Translations under genes and position numbers: made by a program
Part shown: in pieces, positions 1 through 10,445 of the stretch
How positions within the stretch are numbered: the stretch's first letter is position 1
Layout: every line of letters begins with the position of its first letter
Notes under the pieces: generated by a model
What the model saw: the letters and a program-made list of their open reading frames with translations, nothing else
Databases searched by the model: none
Told to the model about the DNA's origin: nothing
NCBI GenBank assembly: GCA_026018925.1
Contig: JAKSZU010000009.1
Coordinates: 36,508,415-36,572,414, forward strand
From: Tupaia tana
Taxonomy: Eukaryota > Chordata > Mammalia > Scandentia > Tupaiidae
Length of the DNA stretch: 64,000 bases
Reading direction: 5' to 3'

Positions 1-379
1 TAGCTTAAAACACATTGTACAGCTTTCTCTATGAGCTCTTTTTTATTTTTCTTTTTAAACTTTTTTATTAAAAAACGAAGGCATGAACACACAGAGTAGT
101 CTACGCCTACACAGAATGAGGATCTTCAGTATCACAGTCTTCCACCTCCACATCTTGTCCCACTAAAAAGGTCATAAAAGAACAAAACAACTCGAGATTA
201 AATCAAGTGTAAGAGAAAATGATGCAATCAAGAGACTTGGTAAACATGATAAAGCTGCTTCTGGCATAACATGGCATATTGTCTTAGAGTCAATTTAAAA
301 TAAAAATAAGGATAAAAAGTATCTAAAATAAAGATAAACTAAAGATTAAAAGTATGCTAAAAAGGTATTCTAAAATAAA
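1..379. other. AT-rich intergenic DNA, nothing recognised
   Basis: No exon, RNA gene or repeat family is recognised here. The stretch is A/T-rich, with short repeats of an AAATAAAGATAAA-like motif near 300-380. A Tigger-like relic begins near its right edge. Confidence 0.4.
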
Positions 380-428
380 GATAAAAAGTATGCTATGGTA
401 AATACATAAACTAGTAACATAGTCATTT

Positions 429-1034
429 TTAAAAAAGAATGATCTTATTTAACTTTATTTATTCATTTTAATTTGACCAGAGAGAGAGAGAGGAAATATG
501 AGAAACTAAGCCGCTGAAGGGCCAGAATGACTCCACTTCTTTCAGGGTGACTCCATTTTGTTAAACCCACCTTGCTGAGAATCAGCGCCATCTCAAGGAA
601 GTGAGCCGATCACGTAGGAAAGGGTCATAATGAGAAGAACAAAACAAATACCAGAGACCTGAAGTAATTTTCTTGCCCAACTTAATGGTCTAAAGACCAT
701 TCAGTAAAAGACAACTTGCTTCTTAAAATCTACAGCCAAAGTATGCTGCCTGAGTGTATTCCTCAGCACCCCTCAACTTCCCCCTTAACAGCCAAATAAA
801 AAAACCAGCCCGACTAACACCTGGGCTCTCAACTCTGACCCCACTGTGTCAGGAAGATTGAGAGTCCTGGCTTGAGCCCAAATAAAAATGACCCTCGTGT
901 GCTTACAGTGGAAACAGCTCCTTGTGGGTTTTTTGGGAATTCCGCAGGTACTACACCGCCAGGTCTGGGACTCGAACCACAGTCAGCCATGTGGGAGTTC
1001 AGCACCCTTAGCCACCACGCCACCCGCCGACCCC
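429..1034 (-). mobile_element. SINE type A, split by a solo LTR
   Basis: The reversed tail (TTTATTTATTCATTTTAATTTG, then GACCAGAGAGAG) lies at about 440-514. The reversed tRNA-like head (AGGTCTGGGACTCGAACCAC, ending GCCGACCCC) lies at 960-1034. The word CATAGTCATTT stands on both sides (418-428 and 1045-1055), a degenerate TSD inside the Tigger relic. The SINE is interrupted at 515-955. Confidence 0.75.
515..955 (+). mobile_element. Solo LTR, gammaretrovirus-like (ERV1)
   Basis: A 441 bp element starting TGAAGGGCC and ending ACTACA is flanked by a perfect 4-bp duplication CCGC (511-514 and 956-959), the target-site size typical of gammaretrovirus-like ERVs. An AATAAAA polyadenylation signal sits near 881. 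There is no internal viral sequence on either side, so this is a solo LTR left by LTR-LTR recombination. It lies inside a type A SINE and is therefore younger than that SINE. Confidence 0.75.
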
Positions 1035-1334
1035 ATTCATTTATCATAGTCATTTATTGTTAGGAAGCATTAGGTACTGTAAATAATTGTATGTGCTATA
1101 CTTTTATAGGACTGGCAGTACTGTGGTTTGTTTACATCACCACAAACACTTAAGACATCACTGAGTGGCAGGAATTTTTCAGCTCCGTTTCAATCCTATG
1201 GGGTCACTCTCATATATGCAATACATGACGGACCAAAACTTCCTTATGTGGCACATGATTCTCTGTGTGTGTGTCTGTGTGTATTCTATTGGTTCTGTTT
1301 CTCTGGAAAACTCTTGACTCATACAGCCTGAATA

Positions 1335-1788
1335 TGTCGGGTCATACAATTTCAATGACAGGTCAAATCGAAGCAGGCATGACTCCATCATGGAGAAGCA
1401 CCTCCATTATGAACTGTTGAATTCCTAAACCTCCCCTCTCCCCTTTTGTTTAAGAGTAAATAGAGTGATTAACATTCTTACTGTCCTTAAAAATCCACTT
1501 CTCCTCATCACCTTAAGGACCATTAACCTGCTTACCTGCTTTTTCTTGCTTCTGTAAAAGCCCTACCCCTACCCTTTCAAGCCCACTGCTCTTTGTCCTT
1601 ATAAATCATCAAGTCATCCTGGACATGATTGTGCATTTTTGGCCTATAGAAGCCCCTTTCTCCTTTCACTCGGGGCTGCGGGGTTTTGAGAGACATGAGT
1701 CCCCCCGTATGCCACCGGCTAAATCAATAAACTCCAATAAATTTGGCTATGTCTGGATGTCCTCTTATTTCTCTCGGAGTAGACTACA
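1335..1788 (+). mobile_element. Probable solo LTR, ERV1-like
   Basis: A roughly 454 bp block begins TGTCGGGTCA and ends GACTACA. It has a pyrimidine-rich U3, a CTTATAAATC TATA-like box near 1,599, a cap-proximal GGGGCTGCGGGG segment, and AATAAA signals at 1,725-1,740 followed by a short U5. The flanks AATA/ATAA resemble, but do not perfectly match, a 4-bp duplication. The layout fits a gammaretrovirus-like LTR. No internal viral genes are seen. Confidence 0.55.
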
Positions 1789-4079
1789 ATAAAATAATAC
1801 TTCATCTTATGTACTGTCGTTACTTAAAAGTGTTTATAATACATTGGACACAGCCATTTGATATTCAGTTTGAAAAATAGGCACTAAAGGAATGACAAGA
1901 TTTGCCATCACTTTGTAGGACTGGTAAGCAAGGCACTGAATAGCAAGTCCCTACCATGGTTTCCTGAGCCTACTTTATCACCCCCACAGTGGGGTCACTT
2001 AAACTCAGCCCACCCTTGACTCCGGAGCATAAGAAATATTGGGTCATCGGAAAAGTCATGACATGTTTTTCTATGCAAAAACGTGTCATGACTTTTCTGA
2101 TGACCCAATATATGTTCGTAGGTACATATCAAATATCTATACATTATCTTTTGGCAGCTAAGTACCAAGTCCTCTCTAGTGTCAGCAATATCATAAAAGC
2201 ACACCCTGCTTCAGTTTTCATCTTGATATATGACATCAAGTTCTCCTTTTGTGGCCCAGTTCTGGAATCGGGGTCACGATCAATTTTTTTCCAAGAATCA
2301 TTGCCTCATAATCGTCTATTCCTTTTGTAGTTTTGCCCCTACTTATTAGAGCTTTAAACCTGAATTACTATCAACTTCTGCCATTCCCTTTTGGGACTAG
2401 AGGTTGGTTTATCCTGGTGATAACCTGCCTGTCTGTCTCTGGACTTCCTCGATGCCAGTTTTCTCAGAGTACCCACTTTTTTCCCTCAATATGTCCTACC
2501 CTGATGAATTTTCCTGCTCACAGAGTTATGGCTACCCATCTGTGGCTGTTGACCACATAACTGCTTGCTAATTATACCCCAGTTTCGTCACAAACTAGTA
2601 TTGTTGCAATTCAAGGGATTGCCACCAGGTGGATAGCAGTGTCACCAAGTTTTAGGTGAGATTGACTTAGAAAGTTAGACTGTTTTATCAAGTGTAAATG
2701 AGAGAGGAAAATCGATATACACAATCCAGATTATAGTATTTTGAAATTTATTTTATGCATCAACCCAAAAGTATTAATGTACGAATTGTATTAGAATCAT
2801 ATGGTTGAAAATGCAAAAAATGAACCTCAAAATTAAAAAAAAAAAGAGTGAAGACGATAAAGGTAAAATGTATGATTTTAAAAGCTTATTCTATAGTAAA
2901 TAAGCTTCCCTATGTGGTAAATAATACACCAGAAGACATACTTTTAATTAAATAGGGTATTGAAACTAAAATTCTAGATTTGTCTTCAGTACTTCTGACA
3001 CAGAAAGCTATATGAAGAACAATGATAAGTTAGAAAAATAAAAATAAAAAGGACTGAAGAAAAGCTAAAGAAGTAAAGTTGGAAAGTTTTAAATGGATCA
3101 TAGAGAATTTATGTGCATGTACCTCATTATCAGTATTTTAATATTAAAATGTCCTTTCACAGAACAAGCTGATGCTTTGCTTTCCCTGGAGAAGTAACAT
3201 TGTACTAGTGACTTAGAGGCTAGGTCTCTAGATCAGGTAAAAAAAAATAAGACAATGGACATAATTGTATAAGCCATAGCAAAACAAATACATTATGAAG
3301 CTTAAAAAAATAAAAAGCTTGTAAAGAATTATGATTACGTTTAGAGAGATGTTTTCAAATATTACATAAAGACTTAATGATTCTAAGCACTGCTGAAGTA
3401 TTTGTAGAGATTTATGTTAACACTCAGGGTGCTTCGTTGTAACATTCTGCTAATCTGTATGGCTTCATATTATCAATAGCTAATAGCTCAAGGCATAACA
3501 TATTGGCATATTTAGATGGGATTCATTTCTAATAAGGGTGGATATGCATTTGCATTTCAAATAGATTCCATGAAAATTAAAAAATATATCTGGCCATCTT
3601 CTAATCAGTGCTGCTTATACCATAATTTTATTCCATGACTGATTAAAAAAAAACTTATACTAAAATTGTCAACCTATCTTTTCCTGTTTGTTTGTTGCTT
3701 ACATTTTAGTATTACCTATAACCAAATTTCCCTTAAATATTAGCTAGCCCTTTTAAAACTGCTTAATGTAATCCCAAAATGAACTTAAATGAGTACACAG
3801 AAATTGCAACATGTGACAATATGCCAAAAGTAATAAGGCAGTGTTGCTATTTCCCCCACATAGTGAAATGCCCACAATTCTCTGAGATAAACCTTGTACC
3901 ACATACAGTATTTGACCAGCTGATCTAGTGAGGGCCCTGTGTCAATCTATATACTAAACAGTTGGTTAACTACATGGTTTTGGTTTTTACTTAAATAAAT
4001 ACACGATTTATTATTAATACCCAGCATCGAAGTGCTTCTTCTTACAATGCATGCATCCACTTTAAAGACCCTGGATTTA
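1789..4079. other. Intergenic DNA, mostly unassigned
   Basis: Apart from the palindromic MITE at 2039-2108, nothing here is recognised. Open frames near 1,989-2,560 have no family resemblance and run through the MITE, so they are read as chance frames. The rest is A/T-rich, unique-looking DNA. Confidence 0.4.
2039..2108. mobile_element. Mariner-like MITE, copy 1 (70 bp palindrome)
   Basis: The element begins TTGGGTCATCGGAAAAGTC and ends with its near-perfect inverted complement GACTTTTCTGATGACCCAA. The arms are about 28 bp around a short A/T-rich loop, and TA dinucleotides flank both ends (2037-2038 and 2109-2110). TA target sites and short inverted termini are the hallmarks of Tc1/mariner elements. 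It is too short to code, so it is a non-autonomous miniature. A second copy lies at 4843-4904. Confidence 0.7.
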
Positions 4080-4290
4080 AAGCATAGATTTTCTCTGACA
4101 GATGTGGTTCTAAGCTCTGTCCTACAACTTATGAGTTGTGTGACTTTAGGTAAGACAAAACCTTACCAGGTAAAATTTTTTTAAATCTATAAAATGGAGA
4201 TGTTAAAATGTATATCTCATGGAGTTATGAAAATTAAATTAGATAATGTGTATAATACATTTACCAACAAGCCTAGCACACAATGAACAC
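4080..4290 (+). mobile_element. MIR SINE, plus strand
   Basis: The central MIR words are recognisable in order: GGTTCTAAGCTCTGTCCTAC, GAGTTGTGTGACTTTAGGTA, TCTATAAAATGGAGAT, CATGGAGTTATGAAAATTAA, then GCCTAGCACACAATG. Divergence is high, as expected for this ancient mammalian SINE. Confidence 0.75.
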
Positions 4291-4842
4291 AATATATATT
4301 TTGTCCATTATTAGCAGAATTATTTTTCTATTCTCGGAATCTCCAGAAATCCAGGGATTGAAGAAAATAAAAATTGTGCATAATTGAGAAGGGAATGGAA
4401 ATGCCTACTGTACAATATATAAAATAGCCCCCAAAAGACAGCCAGTTGGGATGATGCTCTTGGATTCTTCCACAAACTGGCCATGGTTAAGGAATCAATG
4501 AACTCACAGTGAATAAATCCACTGGTCCTTTGGGAAACTATTTTCATTAGTTTGCTTTTTAGGATATCATAGACTTCACTGGCTTCTCAGGGAGATCAAT
4601 TTGTAGTTCCTCACATTATTTTTATACTTTTTAAAAGTTTATTGATATAACTAAGTCTTCAACTATACTTTCTATTTGATACAACGTTTTAAAGATTTGT
4701 TGGGGGAGGAATAGAAAGGGACTATTAAAAAAAGTTTAACAGACATAGAATGCAGACAGATGGAGCAGATAGGTTATGGAATGGCATAACACAATTGAGA
4801 GACAAACAGACATTTCCAATTTTATATATACATACATATATA

Positions 4843-4904
4843 TTGGAAAAGTCATGATGTATTTTTCTATACTAAAATGTGTCATGACTTTTCTAACGAC
4901 CCAA
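4843..4904. mobile_element. Mariner-like MITE, copy 2 (62 bp)
   Basis: It matches copy 1 at 2039-2108, including GAAAAGTCATGA, a TTTTTCTAT loop, GTGTCATGACTTTTCT and the terminal CGACCCAA. TA flanks it at 4841-4842 and 4905-4906. Relative to copy 1 it lacks about 8 bp (GTCATCGG) of the left arm, so the left terminus is shortened. Confidence 0.65.
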
Positions 4905-5035
4905 TATATATGCCAATTTTATGTGTATATAAATATATATGCCAAATATATATATATATGTTATCTGCATATGTATATATATCAAATATTTATTTATGAC
5001 ATTGATGTGTGTGTGTGTATATATATATATATGTA
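4905..5035. repeat. TA/TG-rich microsatellite
   Basis: Runs of TATA, ATATATGCC and (GT)n near 5,005-5,016, then (TA)n to 5,030. The block directly abuts MITE copy 2. Confidence 0.8.
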
Positions 5036-5649
5036 TGTCAAGAAAAGGAAGAATGAAAGAAAAAAGAAAAGCTAATAAAGCAAAAAATAATGATGCGCAT
5101 CATAAGGTAGTGTTCTTTGTTGAAAATGATGAATATGGTAATATCTTGGATTTGATTATCAGACACTGCATCTTGCTTTGAAAATTCACATTATGCCCCA
5201 AATAGATGTACTACAATTAAATGTAAATAAGAGATTACAAAATAAAATAGAAAAAAAATGTTTGGTAGGGATTATGACATCAAATGAATTTCAGTTGTGT
5301 TTTTCTAGAAATTATAATCAGCTGCTCATTTTTCTTTATAAAAGTTTGAGTCACGTTGCTCACTAACACATGATATCAAAGAAACGTGTGTTACTATTGC
5401 AATATTAATTTTGAAGCATTAGTATTTATGTAGCCCATTTGTGACTTTTCTCTGGTTTCCGGCAAAACTGACCCCAATGGAAGAAACACTACTCTGTTCT
5501 GCCATCCTGCATGATATTATTTCCAAGGGACTTACATGAAAGAATGAACGTCTTGCCCTCTTACATTGTTAAATTTGTTAGGAAAGCTGGTCAATCTGAT
5601 CATGAGAGGGTATACAGTTAATTCCTCCACATTAAACATCTACCTTACA

Positions 5650-8263
5650 AGCCAGGAGATTGCTGGGCGGTTCTTGACGGAAGTGAAGAGCGGCTCATAA
5701 GCAGTCCTGAGGTGAGGTAGAACTGTGAGCAGCTGGTTCATTATGGCTGACACGCAAAATCTGGTAGAAAGATTGGAGAGGGCAGTGGACCGCCTGGAGG
5801 CAGTATCGCATACCTCTGACGTGCACCGAGGCTATGGAGACAGCTCTTCGCAAGGAGCAGCGCAGTATGTGCAAGCGTTTGACTGACTGCTTGCTGGTCC
5901 TGTGGCAGAGTACTTGAAGATCAGTAAAGAAATTGGGGGAGACGTGCAGAAACATGCGGAGATGGTCCACACGGGTCTGAAGTTGGAGCGAGCTCTCTCG
6001 GTTACAGCCTCTCAGTGCCAGCAGCCAGCAGGCAATAAGCTTTCCAATTTGTTGGCTCCTATCTCAGAGCAGATCTAAGCAGTGATAACCTTCCGGGAGA
6101 AGAACAGAGGCAGTAAGTTGTTCAATCACCTGGCAGCTGTTAGCGAAAGCATCCAGGCCCTGGCTTGGGTGGCTATGGCTCCCAAGCCTGGCCCCTATGT
6201 GAAAGAAATGAATGGTGCAGCCATATTTTACACGAACCGAGTCCTCAAAGAGTACAAAGATGTGGATAAGAAGCATGTGGACTGGGTCAAAGCTTCCTTG
6301 AGTACATGAACAGAACTGCAGGCTTACATTAAGGAGTTCAATACTACCCCGCTCGCCTGGAGCAAAATGGGGCCTGTGGCAAAAGAACTGAGCGGATTGC
6401 CGTCTGGACCCTCTGCTGGATCTGGCCCTCCTCCCCCTCCACCAGGCCCACCTTCCCCGCCATCCCCACCAGTTCAGGCTCCGATTACTCTGCTTCCCGC
6501 TCAGCACTGTTTGCCCAGATTAATCAGGGGGAGAACATCGCACATGCCCTCAAACACACATTTGATGACATGAAGACTCACAAGAACTCTGCTCTGAAGG
6601 CTCAGAGTGATCCAGTACGCAGAGGCCCCAAACCATTCTCCTCACCTAAATCCCAAAGCAGCCCGTCTTCCAAACCAGCCACAAAGAAGAAACCAGCCGT
6701 TCCTGAACTGGAGGGCAAGTGGAGAGTGGAAAATCAGGAGAACGTTTCCAACCTGGTGATTGATGACACAGAGCTGGAACAAGTGGCTTACATATGCAAA
6801 TGTGTCAATAGGACACTGCAAATCAAGGGCAAAATGAACTCTATTACAGTAGATAACTGTAAGAAGCCTGGTCTGGTATTGGATGACGTTGTGGACGTTG
6901 TGGAGATAATCAATAGTAGGGATGTCAAAGTTCAGGTAATGGGTAAAGCGTCAACTATTTCCATCAACAAAACAGATGGCTACCATGCTTATCTGAGCAA
7001 GAACTCCCTGGGCTGTGAGATGGTCAGTGCCAAATCTTCTGAAATGAACATCCTCATTCCTACAGAAGGCAACAACTTTAACGAGTTCCCAGTCCCTGAG
7101 CAATTCAAGACCCTATGGAACAGGCAGAAGGTGGTCACCACAGTGACAGAAATTGCAAGATAAGCAAAGTGCCATTGGGTTCTTTGCCCTCCTTTATACC
7201 ATGGGATAACTCTGTATCAAGATGGTTCTTTTTTAGATTTCCTCTACCTTTCTGCTCTTAAACAGCTTCTCTGCTGTGAGAAGCACAGCTACCTGCCTTC
7301 ACTGAAATATACCTCAGGCTGAGATTTGGGGTGGGATAGCAGGTCAGTTGATTTTCTGCAGGAAGGTGCAACTTTTCCATATCAGCTCAACTACACTGGT
7401 CCATTCTTAAGGAACTGCAGGCCAGGAGTGGTGCATTTTAGCATGCAGCTTTTGAGGGTCATTCCATCAACAAGCAACCCTTTGGGAAGAATAAAACAGT
7501 CCCAAGAGTTAACAGATCAAAATGTTTACACAGTTCATCTTTTCTAGCAATAATCACAAAGGTAGCAGAAGCTGGTGTGATTCTAAACAATTCTTCTAAC
7601 CAAACTAATTCTTCACTGTTGACAAGTGAGGCAAGGGTTGCACTGGACCAAAGGCTGAGGCTTGGCCACCTAGCATTCCAAGCAAACTTGCTTCCTGTGA
7701 GCTTTCCTTTTATTCTGCATTCCATCCTGGGTCTGCCTCCTTGAGACCTTAGGTTCTCCGGTACCAGCTGCTGTAGCAGGGCCCCTCATCCAGGACCATT
7801 AAAGGCGTCTCAGACCCTTTCTTTTTCTGGGATCCCTTCCCAGCACCTTCCTACAGAGGTGACCTTTTAAAAAGGGAAAAAACAACACACCATTCCAAGG
7901 ACTCTGGCATTCCTTCCTCCTTCCGTGCTGGGTGCCTGTTATCCATCTTCAATGCCTCCTTTTCCTTGTCATGCTCACCAGCTTAGGGCTTCTGTCTAGG
8001 CACCTGAGCAGAGGTGTGAAACCTCCACTGCAGGCTGGTTTTAGGTCCTGATTTATGGAAGAACCTTGCACAGCATTGCTAATATAAATTTCAATTTTTC
8101 TCTCTAGGATGAACACTTACTAAAATATGCAACTTTTTTTGGTGGGAAAAGAGATTGTCCTGTGACTTCTACCCATTTCCTGAGGCCTGTAGAAATAAAC
8201 CTTTATGTACTTAAAGTTATGCAGAAAATAGAATAAAGTTAATATCAAACATGAAAAAAAAAA
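5650..8263 (+). pseudogene. CAP1P: CAP1 processed pseudogene (retrocopy)
   Basis: An intronless copy of the mRNA for adenylyl cyclase-associated protein 1, an actin-monomer recycling factor. It keeps part of the 5' UTR, a coding region from ATG 5743 to TAA 7161-7163, and a 3' UTR ending with AATAAA (8232-8237) and an A-run at 8254-8263. Diagnostic peptides are [40 protein letters not shown], the polyproline stretch near 6,420-6,470, and the C-terminal CARP domain ([31 protein letters not shown]). In-frame stops are seen near 5884 (AFD-stop-LLAG), near 6076 (SEQI-stop) and near 6307 (LST-stop-TELQ), and the reading frame shifts near 6,470-6,480 after the proline tract. Divergence from human CAP1, as I recall it, is modest. 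A clear TSD was not found. The frame 6570-7163 is the longest uninterrupted remnant. Confidence 0.93.
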
Positions 8264-8579
8264 TCAGGATTGCTCTCCCTCTCTCTGCTTCATTTCTACT
8301 TGAGTCCCTGTAACTAATGCAAGTACTAATGCTGCCTGAAGAGTCGCTATGTCAGTGCACAAAGTTTCTTTGTTTTGTTTTGAAGTATATACATGAAAGT
8401 GAAAGAAACTAAAAATCAGAAACATCTTGAATAGGAAAAAATCTCCTGAGGGAGACCATTAAGAAATAACTAGTCTGTTGGGTGGCCTGTAGCTCAGAAA
8501 AAAAAAAAATAATAAAATGACTACACATGTTGAATATATTCACTTAATTTTATTGAGTCTGTTGATTAGTGGTATCTTT
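8264..8579. other. Intergenic spacer, nothing firm
   Basis: No gene seen. GGGTGGCCTGTAGCTCAG followed by an A-run (8,480-8,517) may be a very short SINE fragment, but it is too small to assign. Confidence 0.35.
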
Positions 8580-8765
8580 GTATTAACAAGAATTCCTTAT
8601 ATTTTATTGCCAGAGGGTGTGTGCGCTCACGAAAGAGAGAAAGAGAGAGAGAAAACACTTCCTAATGGGGTATAGTCACACTGTGATTCTTTTTCCTCCA
8701 TTTTCTTCAGCTATCAGGATAGGATGTATGCTTTTACATGCAGCTGGTGTGTTGGTGTGTTTTTC

Positions 8766-8777
8766 TTTTTTTTAGAG

Positions 8778-8842
<65 letters not shown>

Positions 8843-9012
8843 AGGGCGTGTGTGCTCACCAGAGAGACAGAAAGCAAGAAATCACCCCCAGGGAGGATAG
8901 CCACACCGCTATCCCTTCTCCTCCATTCTCATCTCAGAATTTTGAACACAAACACAGTCAACCATGTGGGCATCCAATGCCTTAATCACCATGTCACCAG
9001 CTGGTCCCTTCC
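8766..9012 (-). mobile_element. SINE type C nested inside a SINE
   Basis: The inner SINE has a 57-T tail (8781-8837) in reverse orientation, GCTGTAGGGCGTGTGTGC, the CACCCCCAGGGAGGAT core and a head ending CACCAGCTGGTCCC. GGTGTGTTTTTC at 8754-8765 matches GGTATGTTTTTC at 9013-9024, so the insertion into the outer SINE is directly visible. Confidence 0.8.
8781..8837. repeat. Poly(T) run of 57
   Basis: An unbroken T homopolymer forming the reversed A-tail of the inner SINE. Its length suggests replication slippage after a recent insertion, or an assembly-length artefact. Confidence 0.9.
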
Positions 9013-9244
9013 GGTATGTTTTTCAAGCCACTGGGACTGGGATCTGAACAATGTTTGGTCAGCTATGATCTGGCTCCCAGTGCACAGTGGTTAATCACTG
9101 TACTACAGGGCCAGCCCTGTATTAACAAAAATTCTGTTCAAATAATTTAAACATCTATGGCAATAGAAAGGGATTATTGATCATCCACTCAGTAAGAGGG
9201 ACTTAAAGCAAATTGCTTTCTTCTTGACACTGGGGTACAAGATG

Positions 9245-9470
9245 AATCATCCAGCCACACTGGTGTAGGCAGTAGGGTGCTGCTACATGATACTAGAGCC
9301 ACATATGAGGCACTGGTTTGGTTCTTGGTTCAAGCTGAACATGTCAGCTGCATATCCTGGTTGGCTGGAGAAAGCTGGGAGAAGGGCCACAGCATGATGA
9401 GATCTTCTCAAGGGTACCTGCTTTCTCTCTCTCTCTCTCTTTAGAAAAAAAAAAAAAGAGAGAAAGAAAA
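9245..9470 (+). mobile_element. SINE type D
   Basis: An old SINE with GTGTAGGCAGTAGGGTGCTG, a B-box-like GGTTCAAGCTGAAC, CTGGTTGGCTGGAGAAAGCT, GCATGATGAGATCTTC and a CT run. The same core occurs at 34,918-35,150 and 41,683-41,935, which defines the family inside this window. Confidence 0.55.
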
Positions 9471-9530
9471 AAAAGAAAAGAAAAGAGAAGAAAAAGGGAA
9501 AGAAGAAAAGAAAAGGAAAAAGAAAAGAAT
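9424..9530. repeat. CT run followed by GA/A-rich low-complexity tract
   Basis: (CT)n, then an A-run, then purine-only GAAAAGAAAAG repeats to about 9,530. Probably the expanded tail of the preceding SINE. Confidence 0.8.
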
Positions 9531-9533
9531 GAT

Positions 9534-9752
9534 TGGTGGTTGGGGTGCTGAATCCTACATCAATAACTGCAATTCAAGTCCCAGACCTAGTGACTTGAAA
9601 CTCTTGCCAGATGCATGTGTGTGCATGCCCCAAATCCCAGGAGGAGGGTGGAAAAGAAGGAATTACAGCATGACCATCATTCCTATGGGTTGATTTCTCA
9701 CTTTCCCTCTCACTGTCTCTCTCTCTGGTGGACAGACATATCCTATGGGGGG
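9534..9752 (+). mobile_element. SINE type C
   Basis: Degenerate head (GGTTGGGGTGCTGAATCC), B box CAATTCAAGTCCCAGACC, GCATGTGTGTGCATGCCCC, the GAGGAGGGTGGAAAAGAAGG core and a final ACATATCCTATGGGG. A second type C copy follows directly. Confidence 0.7.
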
Positions 9753-10027
9753 GGTGTCAGCCAGTGGTGTGGTGGTCAAAGTGGCTAGATCCCACATGGC
9801 CAACTGAGCAGTTCAAATCCCAGAACTTGTGGCTTGAAAAACACAGCAAGTGAGTATGAGTGCCTGCCCAAAATCCCTGGAGGAGAATGGAGGAGAAAGG
9901 ATCGCAGCATAGCCATTCCCCCCACCGCCTAGGGGGCAGGGGGGAGTGCTTTCTTACTTTGTCTGTCTCTCAGTCTCTCTGGAGAGTACACCTGTCCTCT
10001 AGTAAAAACTACCAAAAAAAAACATTA
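9753..10027 (+). mobile_element. SINE type C, tandem to the previous one
   Basis: Head TCAGCCAGTGGTGTGGTGGT, linker GGCTTGAAAAACACAGC, core GGAGGAGAATGGAGGAGAAA, pyrimidine run, ACACCTGTCCTCTAGTAAAA and an A-tail near 10,015. It lies end to end with the SINE at 9534-9752. Confidence 0.75.
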
Positions 10028-10432
10028 TCTGAAAGGAAGTCATGGTAATTTTATAAGTAAATAAAACAAGTAATTTTGGATCTTGCAGCATTTTAAGAAA
10101 CTTCTACGGACTGCCACAGCAGTGGGCAGCAGGAGTATTTAGCGTGGGCTGTGGGCTCTAAGGTTGACATGGTCCTGAGAAGGATACTAGTATAGGCCCA
10201 AAGACTAGCCTTCCCTGTTTGAAAAATGTTACCTTGAGCTGATTATTCACCCGGGAAAAAGGGTGAAAATTCTTGTTTTGCCTTCTCTTTCCCTCTCTTT
10301 TATTTTCTAACCCCAAACCAGGACACCAGACTCAGTTTAGCATTACATTCTAGGCTTAGAAATTGACTTAGGTACTTGCCTTGTAAATTGTCTTTAAAAT
10401 AAAATGCATAACAAATTCCAAGCAAACAGCTT
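10028..10432. other. Intergenic DNA, no feature recognised
   Basis: Unique-looking DNA without exon signals or a recognised repeat. Confidence 0.4.
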
Positions 10433-10445
10433 ACAAAGGAATATT

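Larger units (their letters stand above)
380..1262 (-). mobile_element. Tigger-like DNA transposon relic, interrupted
   Basis: The segments 380-428 and 1035-1262 read on the minus strand like the terminal region of a pogo/Tigger-type DNA transposon. Key words are GGTTTGTTTACATCACCACAA and GGAATTTTTCAGCTCCGTTT, the reverse complement of motifs also seen at 45,290-45,625. No transposase frame is present. The copy is old and is split by a type A SINE, which itself carries a solo LTR. The exact Tigger subfamily is not settled from memory. Confidence 0.55.
4291..5649. other. AT-rich intergenic DNA with TA/GT microsatellites
   Basis: It contains MITE copy 2 (4843-4904) and dinucleotide-rich DNA at 4905-5035 (TA, TATG and GTGT runs). 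Nothing else is recognised. The frames at 4,776-5,366 are low-complexity, rich in Ile, Tyr and Lys from the microsatellite, and are not genes. Confidence 0.45.
8596..9118 (-). mobile_element. SINE type C, interrupted by another type C
   Basis: The outer SINE has its reversed 3' half at 8,610-8,760 (CCAGAGGGTGTGTGCGCTCA, then CCTCCATTTTCTTC) and its head at 9,013-9,118 (ending ACAGGGCCAGCCC). It is flanked by GTATTAACAAGAATTC at 8580-8595 and GTATTAACAAAAATTC at 9119-9134, a TSD with one difference. A second SINE sits inside it at 8766-9012. Confidence 0.75.

Noticed and set aside
6570-7163. Open frame of 197 residues as a functional gene
   Set aside because: It is the C-terminal half of the CAP1 retrocopy; in-frame stops and a frame shift lie upstream, and there are no introns.
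8738-9094. 118-residue frame with a poly-Phe tract
   Set aside because: The Phe tract is the 57-T SINE tail; an artefact of nested SINEs.
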